Positions 54,691 through 64,000 of a stretch of DNA of 64,000 nucleotides are shown here, in pieces. Below the pieces are notes generated by a model. That model saw nothing but the letters and a program-made list of their open reading frames with translations. It was not told where the DNA came from and ran no database searches. The stretch is from Smallanthus sonchifolius (lineage: Eukaryota > Streptophyta > Magnoliopsida > Asterales > Asteraceae). Made by a program: the position numbers and the translations under genes. Every line of letters begins with the position of its first letter. Within the stretch, counting starts at the first letter, position 1. Location of the stretch: NCBI GenBank assembly GCA_023525975.1, contig CM042023.1, positions 2,418,001 through 2,482,000 of the forward strand, written 5' to 3'.

Positions 54691-56011
54691 AAAAATATAT
54701 ATGTTTTGACACATGAAGATGGTTGTAAATGAGCAAGTAAAGGACACAATCTGGGAGAAGCATCAAGGGCATCAATTTCTTTTAATAAATCATGAGCAAT
54801 TTCTGTTGCATCATGATAATCCCATCAGAGACTCATAATACTTCTATTCCCAAGAAATAGTTAAGAAAACCAAAATTTTGATTTAGAAATAGAATGAAGG
54901 AAAGACTTCAAACTTGCATCTCAGCTTCATCATTACTAGTGAGTAGAATATCACCTACATAAACTGCAACATGAACTATAAACTATAAAGGATCCCATAG
55001 TTTTAGAGATTGAATAAAGAATGATCATTTTATGATATGAGACACCCTTTAGACTTTAAAGCATAAGACAATTTTCCATGCCATTGCCTTATGCATGTTT
55101 TAAGCCATATAATGACTTTTGAAGTTTATAAACATGAGCATGATCTTCAAGAGGCATACTAGGAGGGGGTAACATATAGATTTCCTCATCAAGATCTCCA
55201 TGTAAAAACACATTATTGACATCCAATTGATGCACAGACCAATTCATTTTAGCAACGGTGGCAATTAAACTCCTTATAGTTGTCATTTTAACAACATGAG
55301 AGAATGTTTCATTATAATCTATTCCACTCGTTTGGGTATCATCTCTAACCATTATTCTAGCCTTTCATTTTCAACAGTACCATTGACATTGTACTTCACT
55401 TTATAAACCCATTTACACTCAATAGGTTTCATTCAAGTTTGATTTGCATTTAAAGCATCAAACTCATGTTATTGTACTTAACTTTATAAGCCCATTTACA
55501 CTTGATAGGTTTCCTTGAATTTTAATTTGCATTCAAAGCATCAAACTCATGTTGCGTAGCTTGTTGCTACGCTGGATGACGAGATGCTTCCTTGTAGAAA
55601 GTTGGTTCTTGAAAACTGTCTAGATTTTGAAAAGGATATTTACTATAAACTAGCAAGTTAGAAGGATTGATGTTATGAACATCGGAGGAAGAAGTGTTAG
55701 TATGAGAACAAACACAGGATGAATCATAGGTTGCTGAACTACACTGATAATCAACAAGATAAGAAGGTTGCACTTTGGTTCTCTAAGACCTTGGAACAAC
55801 AGGGAAGTAACATATGAGAAACATGAATAGAAGGAGGAACATAGGAGTTATAACCAGGAATAAAAGAGCTGTCACATGGAATGGAATCACTGATGATGGG
55901 AACAAGATCAAAGAAACTAGAAATAATATTTAAAAGAGGTAAAAATGATGAAGGATTGTTGAGTTGATTAACAGTTGAATCAAATAAGTAGATGAACCTG
56001 TTCTGATACCA
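54690..56011 (-). pseudogene. Ty1/copia pol fragment with damaged RT
   Basis: On the minus strand: hinge peptide (SYLVDYQCSSATYDSS), a linker with an internal duplication of about 84 bases (55391-55470 repeated at 55475-55552), then RT: DDTQTSGIDYNETFSHVVKM, NWSVHQLDVNNVFLHGDLDE and VYKLQKSLYGLKHA, followed after stops by AVYVGDILLTSNDEAEMQV. The YVDD motif has become YVGD. Gag, protease and integrase are absent although a primer-binding site and LTR follow, so the element has a large internal deletion. Confidence 0.8.
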
Positions 56012-56225
56012 TGTAAAGATTGAGAGAGAGAGAGTTTGGGAAATTTTCCGATTTCATTGATTTAATTCAAACTATAAACTTAACTATCTAAATATACAAG
56101 AGAATAATAGAAAACTCAACTACGTACAGAAAACTAACTATGTTCTTAAATACAACACGTGATTGGCACATGACTAAATTATATTATCCGTATCATTTAA
56201 TACGAACTTCATAACTGACAATGCA
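56001..56225 (-). repeat. Copia primer-binding site and 5' LTR
   Basis: The minus strand reads TGGTATCAGAA at 56011-56001, an initiator tRNA-Met primer site. The LTR then runs from 56012 to about 56225 (starting TGCATTGTCAG on the coding strand), with a tatttaag TATA-like box. The outer border is inferred since no second LTR or TSD is visible. Confidence 0.55.
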
Positions 56226-56646
56226 TTAGTTAGTAATACTTATAATTAGTATAATTTTGTGTACAAAAGATCTCAGTCATATTGTCGTAACATGTAGAAT
56301 CACATAGATACGGACAATAGTAAGTTGGTTGGTGATGCCATTAGTCAACGAATTGAAGTGAATGACAATTCCAATTTCCTTTTTTGTGATATTTACACTT
56401 CAGTCCATGAATAAAAGAGAAAACAAACAGTTCTCGTACTCATTATTTTAAGAAAGATATATTTTTCGATGGGTTTATAAATTATAATCACATCATGTAG
56501 TAGTAGTTAATACTATATTAGCTGGTGATTACGATGGGTTTGAAATTTCAAGATCAGTTAATGGAAAATGACCCTTTAAGACCACCTGCTACAAATTACA
56601 TCGTCACTTCATCACAATCGCCACCATTGTAGAAGAGTGGAGAGAT
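56226..56646 (+). promoter_or_regulatory. Upstream region of the aminotransferase gene
   Basis: AT-rich with a TATA-like ctatatta at about 56513-56520, some 130 bases before the ATG. The copia LTR ends only about 420 bases upstream of the start, so it may influence the promoter. The TATA assignment is weak. Confidence 0.4.
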
Positions 56647-59600
56647 ATGGAGAACGGTACAACATTGACCAAGAAGAAATGGGGATTCCGTGGGAACTCC
56701 GAGCTGAAGGCAGAGCCGGAGACAACCATTAGAGGCGCACTCACTTTGCTCATGTCGAATCTCAATATTTCCGACGACAGACCTGTCATCCCTATGTCCG
56801 TTAGCGAACCTTCTGCTTTCCCCTGTTTCAGTACTTCTCATATAGCCGCAGATGCAATTGCTGAGGCTGTGCAGTCCACTGACTTCAATGGTTATCCGGC
56901 GGCCGAGGGTATTCTCCCTGCTAGAAGGTACATCCTCTTCCAGCCATCGTATGTCTACCCACAAAAGTGATTTGGTCTGTGGGTGATTTTTAAATTTTTT
57001 TTGTTTATGAGGAGTTCGTTCCTCCCACAAGCGGACTCTGACTTTTCAAATTTTGGCTCACTCCTCCACAAGCAAACTCTGACTTTTTTTTGAGAAATGG
57101 TGGAGCTCTCCCTCAGCTCCGATTACCACCTTATAAGTTAGAGTCCGCTTGTGAAAAGAGGAGATTCCACATTAACCAAAAAGGTTTTAAAAATCACCCA
57201 CGAAATCAAATCAAATCACTTTTGCTAACTACACCATTTCTCCGAAAAAAATTCATTGTCATACACATAGTAATATATGAAGCCAGGTACCAAGAATCTA
57301 ACAAGAATTAGTAACAGAATTAACAGAATTTGAAGAAGGAATATACGATCTTTATTAATCTTGAAAAATGAATTAACCAAAATACAGACCTAATCATCTC
57401 ATTTATACTAATATGAGAATCTGACTTATTACACAAACAGTCCTTCTAAAACTTGTAATTACAAAACACCCCTCAAACTAACATACTCCCCTCTAATTCA
57501 AGTTTTAGCAACCAATTCCACAACACCAAGCATAGATCTCATTTCTGCAAATCTGATTCTAGGCAATGCCTTAGTCATCACATCTGCCTTCTGCATATTA
57601 CCACAAACAAAATCAACCCGAACTTGATTTCTTTCCACACACTCTCTAATAAAATGAAATCTTGTTGAAATGTGTTTACTTTTGCCATGAAAAACAGGAT
57701 TTTTCATCAAAGAAATTGCTGACTTATTGTCCACAAGAAGTGTAACAATATCTTGCTTTTCTGCTGTGATTTCTTCTAGTAGACCATGTAACCATATAGC
57801 TTGACAAGCTGCTGATGTAGCAGCCATGAATTCAGCTTCACAACTTGATAAAGCCACTGTTGACTGCTTCTGTGAATTCCAAGAAACTAAAGAACCATTG
57901 TAATAGAACACATTTCCTGATGTACTTCTACCATCATCTGAATCTGTTAAGTGATTACTATCACTATAACCCAACAAATTTCCTCCTACAGATCTATTAT
58001 ACTTGATTCCATAATTGATAGTTCCCTTCACATACCTTAACAAGTGCTTTACTGCCTTCAAATGTGCCTCTTTTGGAGTCTGCATAAACCTACTCACATA
58101 CCCCACTGAGTAGCTTATATCAGGCCTTGTTTGAGTTAAGTACCTTAATGAGCCAACTAGCCTTCTATACATTGTAGGATCAACTTCTGGACCTCCTTCA
58201 TCTTTAAATAATTTCAGTCCAGGCTCCATTGGTATTTTGGTCTCATTGCAATCCTCCAATCCTGCCAGATTAACTATCTTTGAAGCATATGCAGACTGTT
58301 TAATCTGGATCCCTTCAACATTTTGAGCAACTTCTATTCCCAAATAATAACACAGCAGCCCTAAATCAGTCATCTCAAACTTGGTTTTCATTTGTTGCTT
58401 GAAAGCTTCCACTTCTTGTTGATTGTTTCCAGTTACCAACAAATCATCTACATACACTCCAACAATTAACATTGAACTGCTTTTGCTTTTCACATATACA
58501 GCCTGTTCATGTTGACACCTTTTGAATCCCAATTCTTTTAAAACTGCATCCAGCTTGAGATTCCAAGCCCTAGGTGCTTGTCTAAGACCATATAAAGCCT
58601 TTGACAACTTGTAAACTTTTCTCTCAGCCCCTTTCTGTTCATAACCTTCTGGTTGTTTTACATATACATTTTCCTTTAGTTCACCATGGAGAAATGCAGC
58701 TTTAACATCCAAATGATATACTCTCCAATCCATTTTTGCAGAAACTGCCAAGATAAGTCTAATTGTTTCTATTCTGGCCACAGGAGCAAAAGCCTCTTCA
58801 AAATCAATACCCAACTGCTGTACATACCCTTTGGCTACCAATCTTGCTTTGTGTTTAGTGATCTTTCCTAAAGCATCTCTTTTTAGTTTGAATACCCACT
58901 TCAAACCAATTGGATTACATTTTATTGGTGGTTCAGTTAAGATCCATGTCTTGTTTCTTTCAATAGCTTGTATTTCTTCATCCATAGCTATTCTCCAAAC
59001 CTTTTCTTTAACTGCTTCTAGATAGGACACAGGTTCACCTTCTAGAGTAAGTAGGAGTTCAACACTTTCTTCCTCTTCCTGTCTATTAGCTCCATACTTG
59101 ACTCTCCCATCAAGTACAAAATCAGTTAGTCTAGATGACAAAACTGGTGTCCTTGTTGATCTCCTAAGCCCATTTTCAGTTTCATCTTGGGCTTCTTGTT
59201 CACTTAAATTCTGACCCACATCATCTGAGTTTTCAACTTCTGTATCTGCAGGTTCTTGATTCCCAGTATCTTGTCTTGACTGAGATCCTTCATGTTGTTG
59301 AATCTGATCAGTTTGAACACAAAATTCTACCCACTCTGAACCATCTTTATTCTGCATTTTTTCCATATATTCAGTCCAATTCCAACCCTTTGATTCATCA
59401 AATTGAACATCCCTGCTTATTACTATCCTCTTCTTTCCCACATCATACATTCTATTTGCTTTAGTTCCTGATTCAACACCTAAGTACACCATAGGCACAC
59501 TTCTATCATCCAACTTTCTCAGCCCTGGTTTGATGACTTTTACATGCCCAATACAACCAAACACTCTCAAATGACTGAGATTTGGTTTTCTTCCTTTCAG

Positions 59601-62600
59601 TGCCTCATAGGGTGTGTGATCCTTTAGAGCCTTAGTTTGTATTCTATTGAGAATATAGAGTGAATGTCTTACCCCTTCAGCCCAAAAATTCTGTGGTAGA
59701 CTCATTCCTTTCAGAATACTTCTAGTCATGTTCAAGACTGACCTGTTTCTTCTCTCAACTGTCCCATTCTGTTGTGGGGAATAAGGGGCAGTTAACAATC
59801 TTGCAATTCCCTCTTTATCACAAAATTGGTTAAATTCTTGAGAGGTGAATTCCCCTCCTCTGTCAGACCTTAGTGCTTTTATCTTTAAACCAACTTCATT
59901 TTCAACTTTCATTTTAAACCTTTTAAATGTTTCAAATGCCTGATCTTTGCTCTTAAGTACATAAGCCCACATATACCTTGTACAATCATCAACCAAGAGC
60001 ATAAAGTACCTGTTTCCAGCCATTGTAGTAGGATGAATTGGACCACATAAATCCATAGACACAAGTTCCAAAGGTTCTTTGGCTCTATATGTTGAAACTG
60101 CTGGGAAGGATTGTCTTGTGTGTTTTCCAGCTAAACAAGCTTCACACACCTGTGCTGGGTGATTAATCATTGGTACTCCTGTTACCATCTGTTTGCTGGT
60201 CATCACTCTTAAAGATTCAAAGTTTACATGCCCCATTCTTCCATGCCAAAGCCATGGAATGCTGTCCATACAAGAATGAAAGCACATGGGTGACCCAATG
60301 GTTAGCTTTATCTTATACAGTCTATTTGGGGATCTTCTCACTTTCATTAGTAGCTTTCCTCCTTTCTCAAAAAGCCATAGAAACTCATCTTTCATTCTGA
60401 CTTCACACCCAGATTCTGTAGCCTGTCCCAGACTTAATATGTTGCTTTTCAGGTGTGGTATGTAGTACACATCAGTGAGCAGCCTTTGTTCACTACTCTT
60501 ACCTTCCAAGATCACTGAGCCTCTCCCTTCAATTTCTACACATGACCCATCCCCAAATCTTACCTTGCCACCAACATTCCTGTCTAGACTAGAAAATACC
60601 ATTTGGTCTCCAGTCATATGATTCGAAGCTCCATTATCGAGATACCAGGTATGTTCTTCTTGATTATCTTGCTCAAACTTGGCAGGGACTACCTTCTGTT
60701 CATTCAAGAACACCATTTCTTTCTTGTTCTCAAGAACTGTCATGAGCAACGCAGGTTCTTCTGGTTCAGCCTGTGATAAATTTGATTCAGCCTCCTTGTT
60801 CTTTAGGCTTGGACACTCAGAGGCATAGTGACCATATGCATCACACTTGAAGCATTTAATTTTAGACTTATCCTTCTTTTGTTTTTGGTTCTTTGACTGA
60901 TCAAAATCCTTACCCTTCTGACTTGATCTATCTTTGTCACTGAAACTTCTATTTCCACGGTCAGTCTTACACCACTTCTTATTCTTCAGTTCCTGCTCTT
61001 TCCTTTTGGATTGCCATTCCGAATAAGACAACAACAGTTGGTCTTCTTTAACTATTGTTTGTTTATTCTTCATTCCGGTTCTCTCCTCAAAAGCCTTTAG
61101 CCTCCCAATTGCTTCTTGAAACAACATGGTTTCAATGTCCACGAATTGTTCAATTGAAGCAATTATATGCAAGAATCTATCGGGTACAGAATCCAATAGT
61201 TTTCGAACAAGAAATACCTCCTTAAATGGCTCTCCAAGATCGACTGCTTTTGATGAAATTGCACTTAATTTCCCGGCAAAGTCGTCAATATTCTCACCAT
61301 CCTTCATCCGCAACAGCTCGAATTCGTTCTTGAGGGTTGCCAACCTGGCCTTCTTTACCCTCTCAACACCGACAAACCTCGATTTCAAGGATTCCCAAAT
61401 ATCCTTTGCTGTTGTGAGATTGGCAATCTGCAGTACTAGATCTTCCGGCATAGCCTGATACAGATACGCTATCGCAGCGTTATTTTTCTTCGGATCGATT
61501 TGGGCTCCAGCTCGTGGTTCTATTGCATCCCATAACCCATGAACATTGAATATGGCCTTCAATTTGACTGCCCAAATCGTATAATTTGTGGTAGTAAGAA
61601 TCGGACACTGCAATGGAATCGTTGTGAAGTTATCTCTGACCACAATCTGTTGATTATTCACCGTCTCTCCCATTCTTGTTCTCGATCGGCGTTGATACGT
61701 TACTTCGAATCGTGACTCCAGATCCTATCTATCGGAGTAAATTGAGCGTTCAACCTGAAGCTCTGATACCAATTGAAGCCAGGTACCAAGAATCTAATAA
61801 GAATTAGTAACAGAATTAACAGAATTTGAAGAAGGAATATACGATCTTTATTAATCTTGAAAAATGAATTAACCAAAATACAGACCTAATCATCTCATTT
61901 ATACTAATATGAGAATCTGACTTATTACACAAACAGTCCTTCTAAAACTTGTAATTACAAAACACCCCTCAAACTAACAATATAAATCTAAGAACAATAA
62001 ATATAAATACATATAAAGACACCAACAACAGTTTTCTATTGATTTGCACATTTGGGATATATTTGAATGTCTCATGATTAAAAACGTATGAACAAAGTCC
62101 TGATTTTCATTCCATATTTTTTAAGTGCTGTGGCAGAATACCTCTCTCAGGATCTCCCTAATAGGTTATCACCAGATGATGTATTCATGACAATGGGATG
62201 TCATCAAGCTGGTCTAACCATACTACATGCTCTTGGTGGATCCAAATTAAATATACTACTCCCAAAACCATGCTTCCCGTATTATGATGTTTTTGCTCAA
62301 ACATCCGGTTTAGAAGTCCGTTTCTTTGACCTTCTTCCAGAGAAAAATTGGGAGGTTGATCTTGACTCTGTCATAGCAGTTGCAGATGAAAATACAGTTG
62401 GCATGGTTATCATTAACCCCGGAAATCCTTGTGGGAATGTTTTCACATACAGCCATCTCAAAAAGGTGCACATGCGTAGTTATTCTATTAATTTCCATTT
62501 TTGGTCATAATAAAATTAATTTGGTTGCATCGCCTTGATTATAACATTAGCGATTTTTGTTAGGTCGCAGAAACTGCAAGGGAGCTTGGGATATTAATTA

Positions 62601-63415
62601 TTTCTGATGAAGTTTATGGACATATTGTTTTTGGGGAAAACCCTTTTGTTCCAATGGGTGTCTTTGGATCAATCACCCCTGTCATTACACTTGGTTCCAT
62701 ATCAAAGAGGTGGATGGTTCCTGGTTGGCGAATAGGATGGCTTGTTACCCATGATCCAGATGGCATCCTTAAAGAAAACGGGGTTCTATATCTTTCTCGC
62801 TCGTACACACATGTATATGCTTTGAGCAATCATATGTACGCATTATGCTAACATAATCCTCCTTTATCTTTCAGATCATCAGAAGCATTAAACAATATTT
62901 TCAAATATCCCCATACCCTCCATCATTTGTTCAGGTTTCTTACCACCTGTTGAAATTGCATGTTCAACTATGTATTATCATGCTTTTCTTTCATAAGATC
63001 TTAGAGTTTCTATGCGTTTTTGCAGGGAGCGCTTCCTCATATACTTGCCAAAACCAGCAAGGATTTTTTTTCCGGCGTCTTAAATATAATCAAAGAAGCG
63101 GCAAACTCCTGTTACGAGGGACTTAAAGATGTCCCTGGTGTTACTTGCCCAACCAGGCCTGAAGGATCCATGTGTGTTTTGGTAAGAAAATTGATGCAAA
63201 TTTTATGTGTTATGTATATTAATAGAAAACTTAAATATCTCTTTTCGATAGATATAATAAAAAGGAGTGCTTATATATATGCATTCCAACCTAACCTTCA
63301 TTATGATTTATGTTTTAAAAGGTTAAATTGGATATATCTATGTTTGAGGACATTAAGGATGATTTGGACTTCTGTGTCAAGCTTGCTAAAGAAGAATCTG
63401 TCATGATCCTTCCAG
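56647..63415 (+). CDS. Tyrosine aminotransferase-like PLP enzyme, exons 1-6 (3' end outside)
   Basis: A fold-type I aminotransferase of the TAT/nicotianamine aminotransferase/SUR1 group. Plant TATs convert tyrosine to 4-hydroxyphenylpyruvate on the way to tocopherols, plastoquinone and rosmarinic acid. Exons: 56647-56927, 62126-62465, 62564-62782, 62875-62934, 63026-63181, 63322-63415; all junctions are GT..AG and keep one frame (about 383 residues; the family has about 415-420, so one short exon remains). Visible motifs: EAVQSTDFNGYPAAEGILPA (substrate entry), NILLPKPCFPYY, IINPGNPCGNVF, ISDEVYGHIVF and SISKRWMVPGWRIGW with the PLP lysine. All are kept, with no stop. Intron 1 is about 5.2 kb because of a copia insertion, and intron 6 has another copia element. 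The substrate cannot be told from sequence alone. Confidence 0.88.
56962..57224. mobile_element. MITE in aminotransferase intron 1, 263 bp
   Basis: The left end caaaagtgatttggtctgtg matches the reverse of the right end (caaaagtgatttgatttgat), continuing with gtgggtgatttttaaa in both. Inside are inverted agcggactctgac/agagtccgctt words. The target duplication is not clear, so the superfamily is open. Confidence 0.65.
57278..57483 (-). repeat. Copia 3' LTR (206 bp)
   Basis: Coding-strand start TGTTAGTTTG; TATA-like tataaatgag at about 57395-57404. It is nearly identical to the other LTR. Confidence 0.95.
57484..57495 (-). other. Copia polypurine tract
   Basis: The minus strand reads agaggggagta directly before the LTR. 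Confidence 0.85.
57498..61673 (-). CDS. Intact copia Gag-Pol polyprotein, 1391 aa
   Basis: One uninterrupted frame holds every copia domain in order. Gag (UBN2-type, residues 20-230) is followed by a zinc knuckle C274-C277-H282-C287 (CFKCDAYGHYASEC). Protease has WYLDNGASNHMTG (D346). The pre-integrase HHCC motif is H477, H482, C510, C513. The integrase core is D541 (SMDLCGP), D604 (LRSDRGGEF) and E640 (NGTVERRNR). RT has KWVFKLKRD, HLDVKAAFLHGEL and YVDD at 1074-1077. RNase H has YSDSNH, SSCEAEFMAAT and VDNKSAISLMK. No catalytic residue is missing, so the element may be autonomous. The start is the first ATG, about 100 bases inside the 5' LTR. Confidence 0.96.
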   Translation of the reverse strand: MGETVNNQQIVVRDNFTTIPLQCPILTTTNYTIWAVKLKAIFNVHGLWDAIEPRAGAQIDPKKNNAAIAYLYQAMPEDLVLQIANLTTAKDIWESLKSRFVGVERVKKARLATLKNEFELLRMKDGENIDDFAGKLSAISSKAVDLGEPFKEVFLVRKLLDSVPDRFLHIIASIEQFVDIETMLFQEAIGRLKAFEERTGMKNKQTIVKEDQLLLSYSEWQSKRKEQELKNKKWCKTDRGNRSFSDKDRSSQKGKDFDQSKNQKQKKDKSKIKCFKCDAYGHYASECPSLKNKEAESNLSQAEPEEPALLMTVLENKKEMVFLNEQKVVPAKFEQDNQEEHTWYLDNGASNHMTGDQMVFSSLDRNVGGKVRFGDGSCVEIEGRGSVILEGKSSEQRLLTDVYYIPHLKSNILSLGQATESGCEVRMKDEFLWLFEKGGKLLMKVRRSPNRLYKIKLTIGSPMCFHSCMDSIPWLWHGRMGHVNFESLRVMTSKQMVTGVPMINHPAQVCEACLAGKHTRQSFPAVSTYRAKEPLELVSMDLCGPIHPTTMAGNRYFMLLVDDCTRYMWAYVLKSKDQAFETFKRFKMKVENEVGLKIKALRSDRGGEFTSQEFNQFCDKEGIARLLTAPYSPQQNGTVERRNRSVLNMTRSILKGMSLPQNFWAEGVRHSLYILNRIQTKALKDHTPYEALKGRKPNLSHLRVFGCIGHVKVIKPGLRKLDDRSVPMVYLGVESGTKANRMYDVGKKRIVISRDVQFDESKGWNWTEYMEKMQNKDGSEWVEFCVQTDQIQQHEGSQSRQDTGNQEPADTEVENSDDVGQNLSEQEAQDETENGLRRSTRTPVLSSRLTDFVLDGRVKYGANRQEEEESVELLLTLEGEPVSYLEAVKEKVWRIAMDEEIQAIERNKTWILTEPPIKCNPIGLKWVFKLKRDALGKITKHKARLVAKGYVQQLGIDFEEAFAPVARIETIRLILAVSAKMDWRVYHLDVKAAFLHGELKENVYVKQPEGYEQKGAERKVYKLSKALYGLRQAPRAWNLKLDAVLKELGFKRCQHEQAVYVKSKSSSMLIVGVYVDDLLVTGNNQQEVEAFKQQMKTKFEMTDLGLLCYYLGIEVAQNVEGIQIKQSAYASKIVNLAGLEDCNETKIPMEPGLKLFKDEGGPEVDPTMYRRLVGSLRYLTQTRPDISYSVGYVSRFMQTPKEAHLKAVKHLLRYVKGTINYGIKYNRSVGGNLLGYSDSNHLTDSDDGRSTSGNVFYYNGSLVSWNSQKQSTVALSSCEAEFMAATSAACQAIWLHGLLEEITAEKQDIVTLLVDNKSAISLMKNPVFHGKSKHISTRFHFIRECVERNQVRVDFVCGNMQKADVMTKALPRIRFAEMRSMLGVVELVAKT
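61760..61771 (-). other. Copia primer-binding site
   Basis: The minus strand reads TGGTATCAGAGC, initiator tRNA-Met complement, two bases from the LTR. Confidence 0.9.
61774..61979 (-). repeat. Copia 5' LTR (206 bp)
   Basis: Promoter-bearing LTR of the copia element. Its transcripts would run antisense to the aminotransferase across intron 1. Confidence 0.95.
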
Positions 63416-63558
63416 GTAAGATGATGAATTCTAAAATACTAGTTCAACCTCTTTTTCCTTTGATGTTTTAGTAGTTTATACTCCTTTTAATACCAAAAGG
63501 ACACGGAAAACTTCACTAAAATGAGTATGATTAAATTCTTCAGGTGTTTATACTCCTT

Positions 63559-63748
63559 TGATGTTTATACTAAAAAGGTTCAGAAGGTTTATTGACAAAA
63601 CTTGTATGTTACAATTACAATTGGATCGGACTAAATAGCCAAGAGATATACATAAGTATGGAAACCCAATATTCCAGTAATAAACTACTGATTGCATATA
63701 TCACGTGAATGAGAGGTAAAACAGGAGAGAGATTTATGCAATTCTATA
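63559..63748 (-). repeat. 3' LTR of a second copia element in intron 6
   Basis: It lies just left of the polypurine tract (minus strand cttgagggggag, 63749-63760). The left edge is approximate; the body starts tgatgtttatac on the plus strand. The coding-strand start would be tatagaattgc and lacks a normal TG, so the exact border is uncertain. Confidence 0.5.
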
Positions 63749-63755
63749 CTCCCCC

Positions 63756-64000
63756 TCAAGATAGTGCGTGCAGATTTCGCATGCCCATCTTGACAAGTAA
63801 GAATTCCAGTTGTCGTGACCCTAACGCCTTAGTGAAGAGGTCGGCTATTTGCATCTTTGTGTCAACGTAGATGGGTTTAATTTCTTGAGACTCCACTCGT
63901 TCCTTGACAAAGTAACAATCCATCTCCACATGCTTTGTTCGCTCATGAAATACGGGATTATTGCGATGTGTCGAGCTGCCTGATTATCACAATAGAGAGG
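63756..64000 (-). pseudogene. C-terminal RNase H of a second copia element, cut by window end
   Basis: The minus strand reads LYCDNQAARHIA, then after a one-base loss FHERTKHVEMDCYFVKERVE, IKPIYVDTKMQIADLFTKAL and MGMRNLHALS before a TGA. This is the end of a copia polyprotein. The frameshift near 63950 suggests an inactive copy. The rest lies beyond the window, still inside the aminotransferase gene if its last exon follows. Confidence 0.75.

Larger units (their letters stand above)
57278..61979 (-). mobile_element. Complete, young Ty1/copia element, 4.70 kb
   Basis: Two 206-base LTRs (57278-57483 and 61774-61979) begin TGAAGCCAGG and end AAACTAACA on the plus strand. I find one difference (57302 c, 61798 t). 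A perfect 5-bp target duplication ATATA flanks it (57273-57277 and 61980-61984). Primer-binding site and polypurine tract are in place and a single 1391-codon frame fills the interior. It sits in intron 1 of the aminotransferase gene in antisense. Confidence 0.96.

Noticed and set aside
56596..57030. 144-codon frame antisense to aminotransferase exon 1
   Set aside because: Shadow of a conserved exon on the other strand, running on into a MITE; no own homology.

Overview
The window reads as nuclear DNA of a flowering plant: intron-containing genes with GT..AG junctions, a tau-class glutathione transferase, a WAT1-type transporter fragment, an RWP-RK domain, Tekay-like chromoviruses, plant Ty1/copia elements, SINEs, Helitrons and many (TA)n tracts. 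The style of several LTR-retrotransposon families suggests a eudicot, perhaps Asteraceae, but that is an impression and not a proof.

Only two host genes look functional. The first is a two-exon tau-class GST on the minus strand (4190-5252) with a TATA box. The second is a tyrosine-aminotransferase-like gene on the plus strand (first exon at 56647, six exons visible to 63415, last exon outside the window). Intron 1 of the second gene holds a MITE and a very young, coding-intact 4.7-kb copia element in antisense. Intron 6 contains part of another copia element.

Nearly all the rest is layered transposon debris. 1-9.5 kb: a solo LTR with a perfect TSD, a hAT MITE with a perfect 8-bp TSD, the GST gene, two SINEs with TSDs and a second solo LTR. 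10-17 kb: a decayed hAT transposase remnant, a short Helitron and two hAT MITEs with perfect 8-bp TSDs. 17.9-23.7 kb: a 5.8-kb CACTA element with 3-bp TSD, clusters of a 16-bp palindrome and two captured host gene fragments (WAT1/EamA transporter and RWP-RK factor) placed head to head. 24-30.7 kb: a MULE MITE, elements bordered by (TA)n, Helitron ends, SINEs and a broken copia pol. 30.7-39.4 kb: a degraded Tekay-type gypsy element on the minus strand. 38.6-46.1 kb: a tandem duplication of about 3.8 kb that starts inside the gypsy 5' LTR. 46-50 kb: a copia gag split by a 5'-truncated RTE-type LINE. 50-54 kb: a foldback element, a hAT element hosting two (TA)n-flanked elements, and a 55-bp minisatellite. 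54.7-56.2 kb: another copia fragment.

The most interesting objects are the gene-capturing CACTA element, at least three families of MITEs whose borders lie in (TA)n tracts (one with a paralogous empty site in the tandem duplication), and the young antisense copia in the aminotransferase intron. I saw no bacterial-type operon, CRISPR array, rRNA or genuine tRNA gene. All coordinates and splice sites were read by eye and may be off by a base or two.
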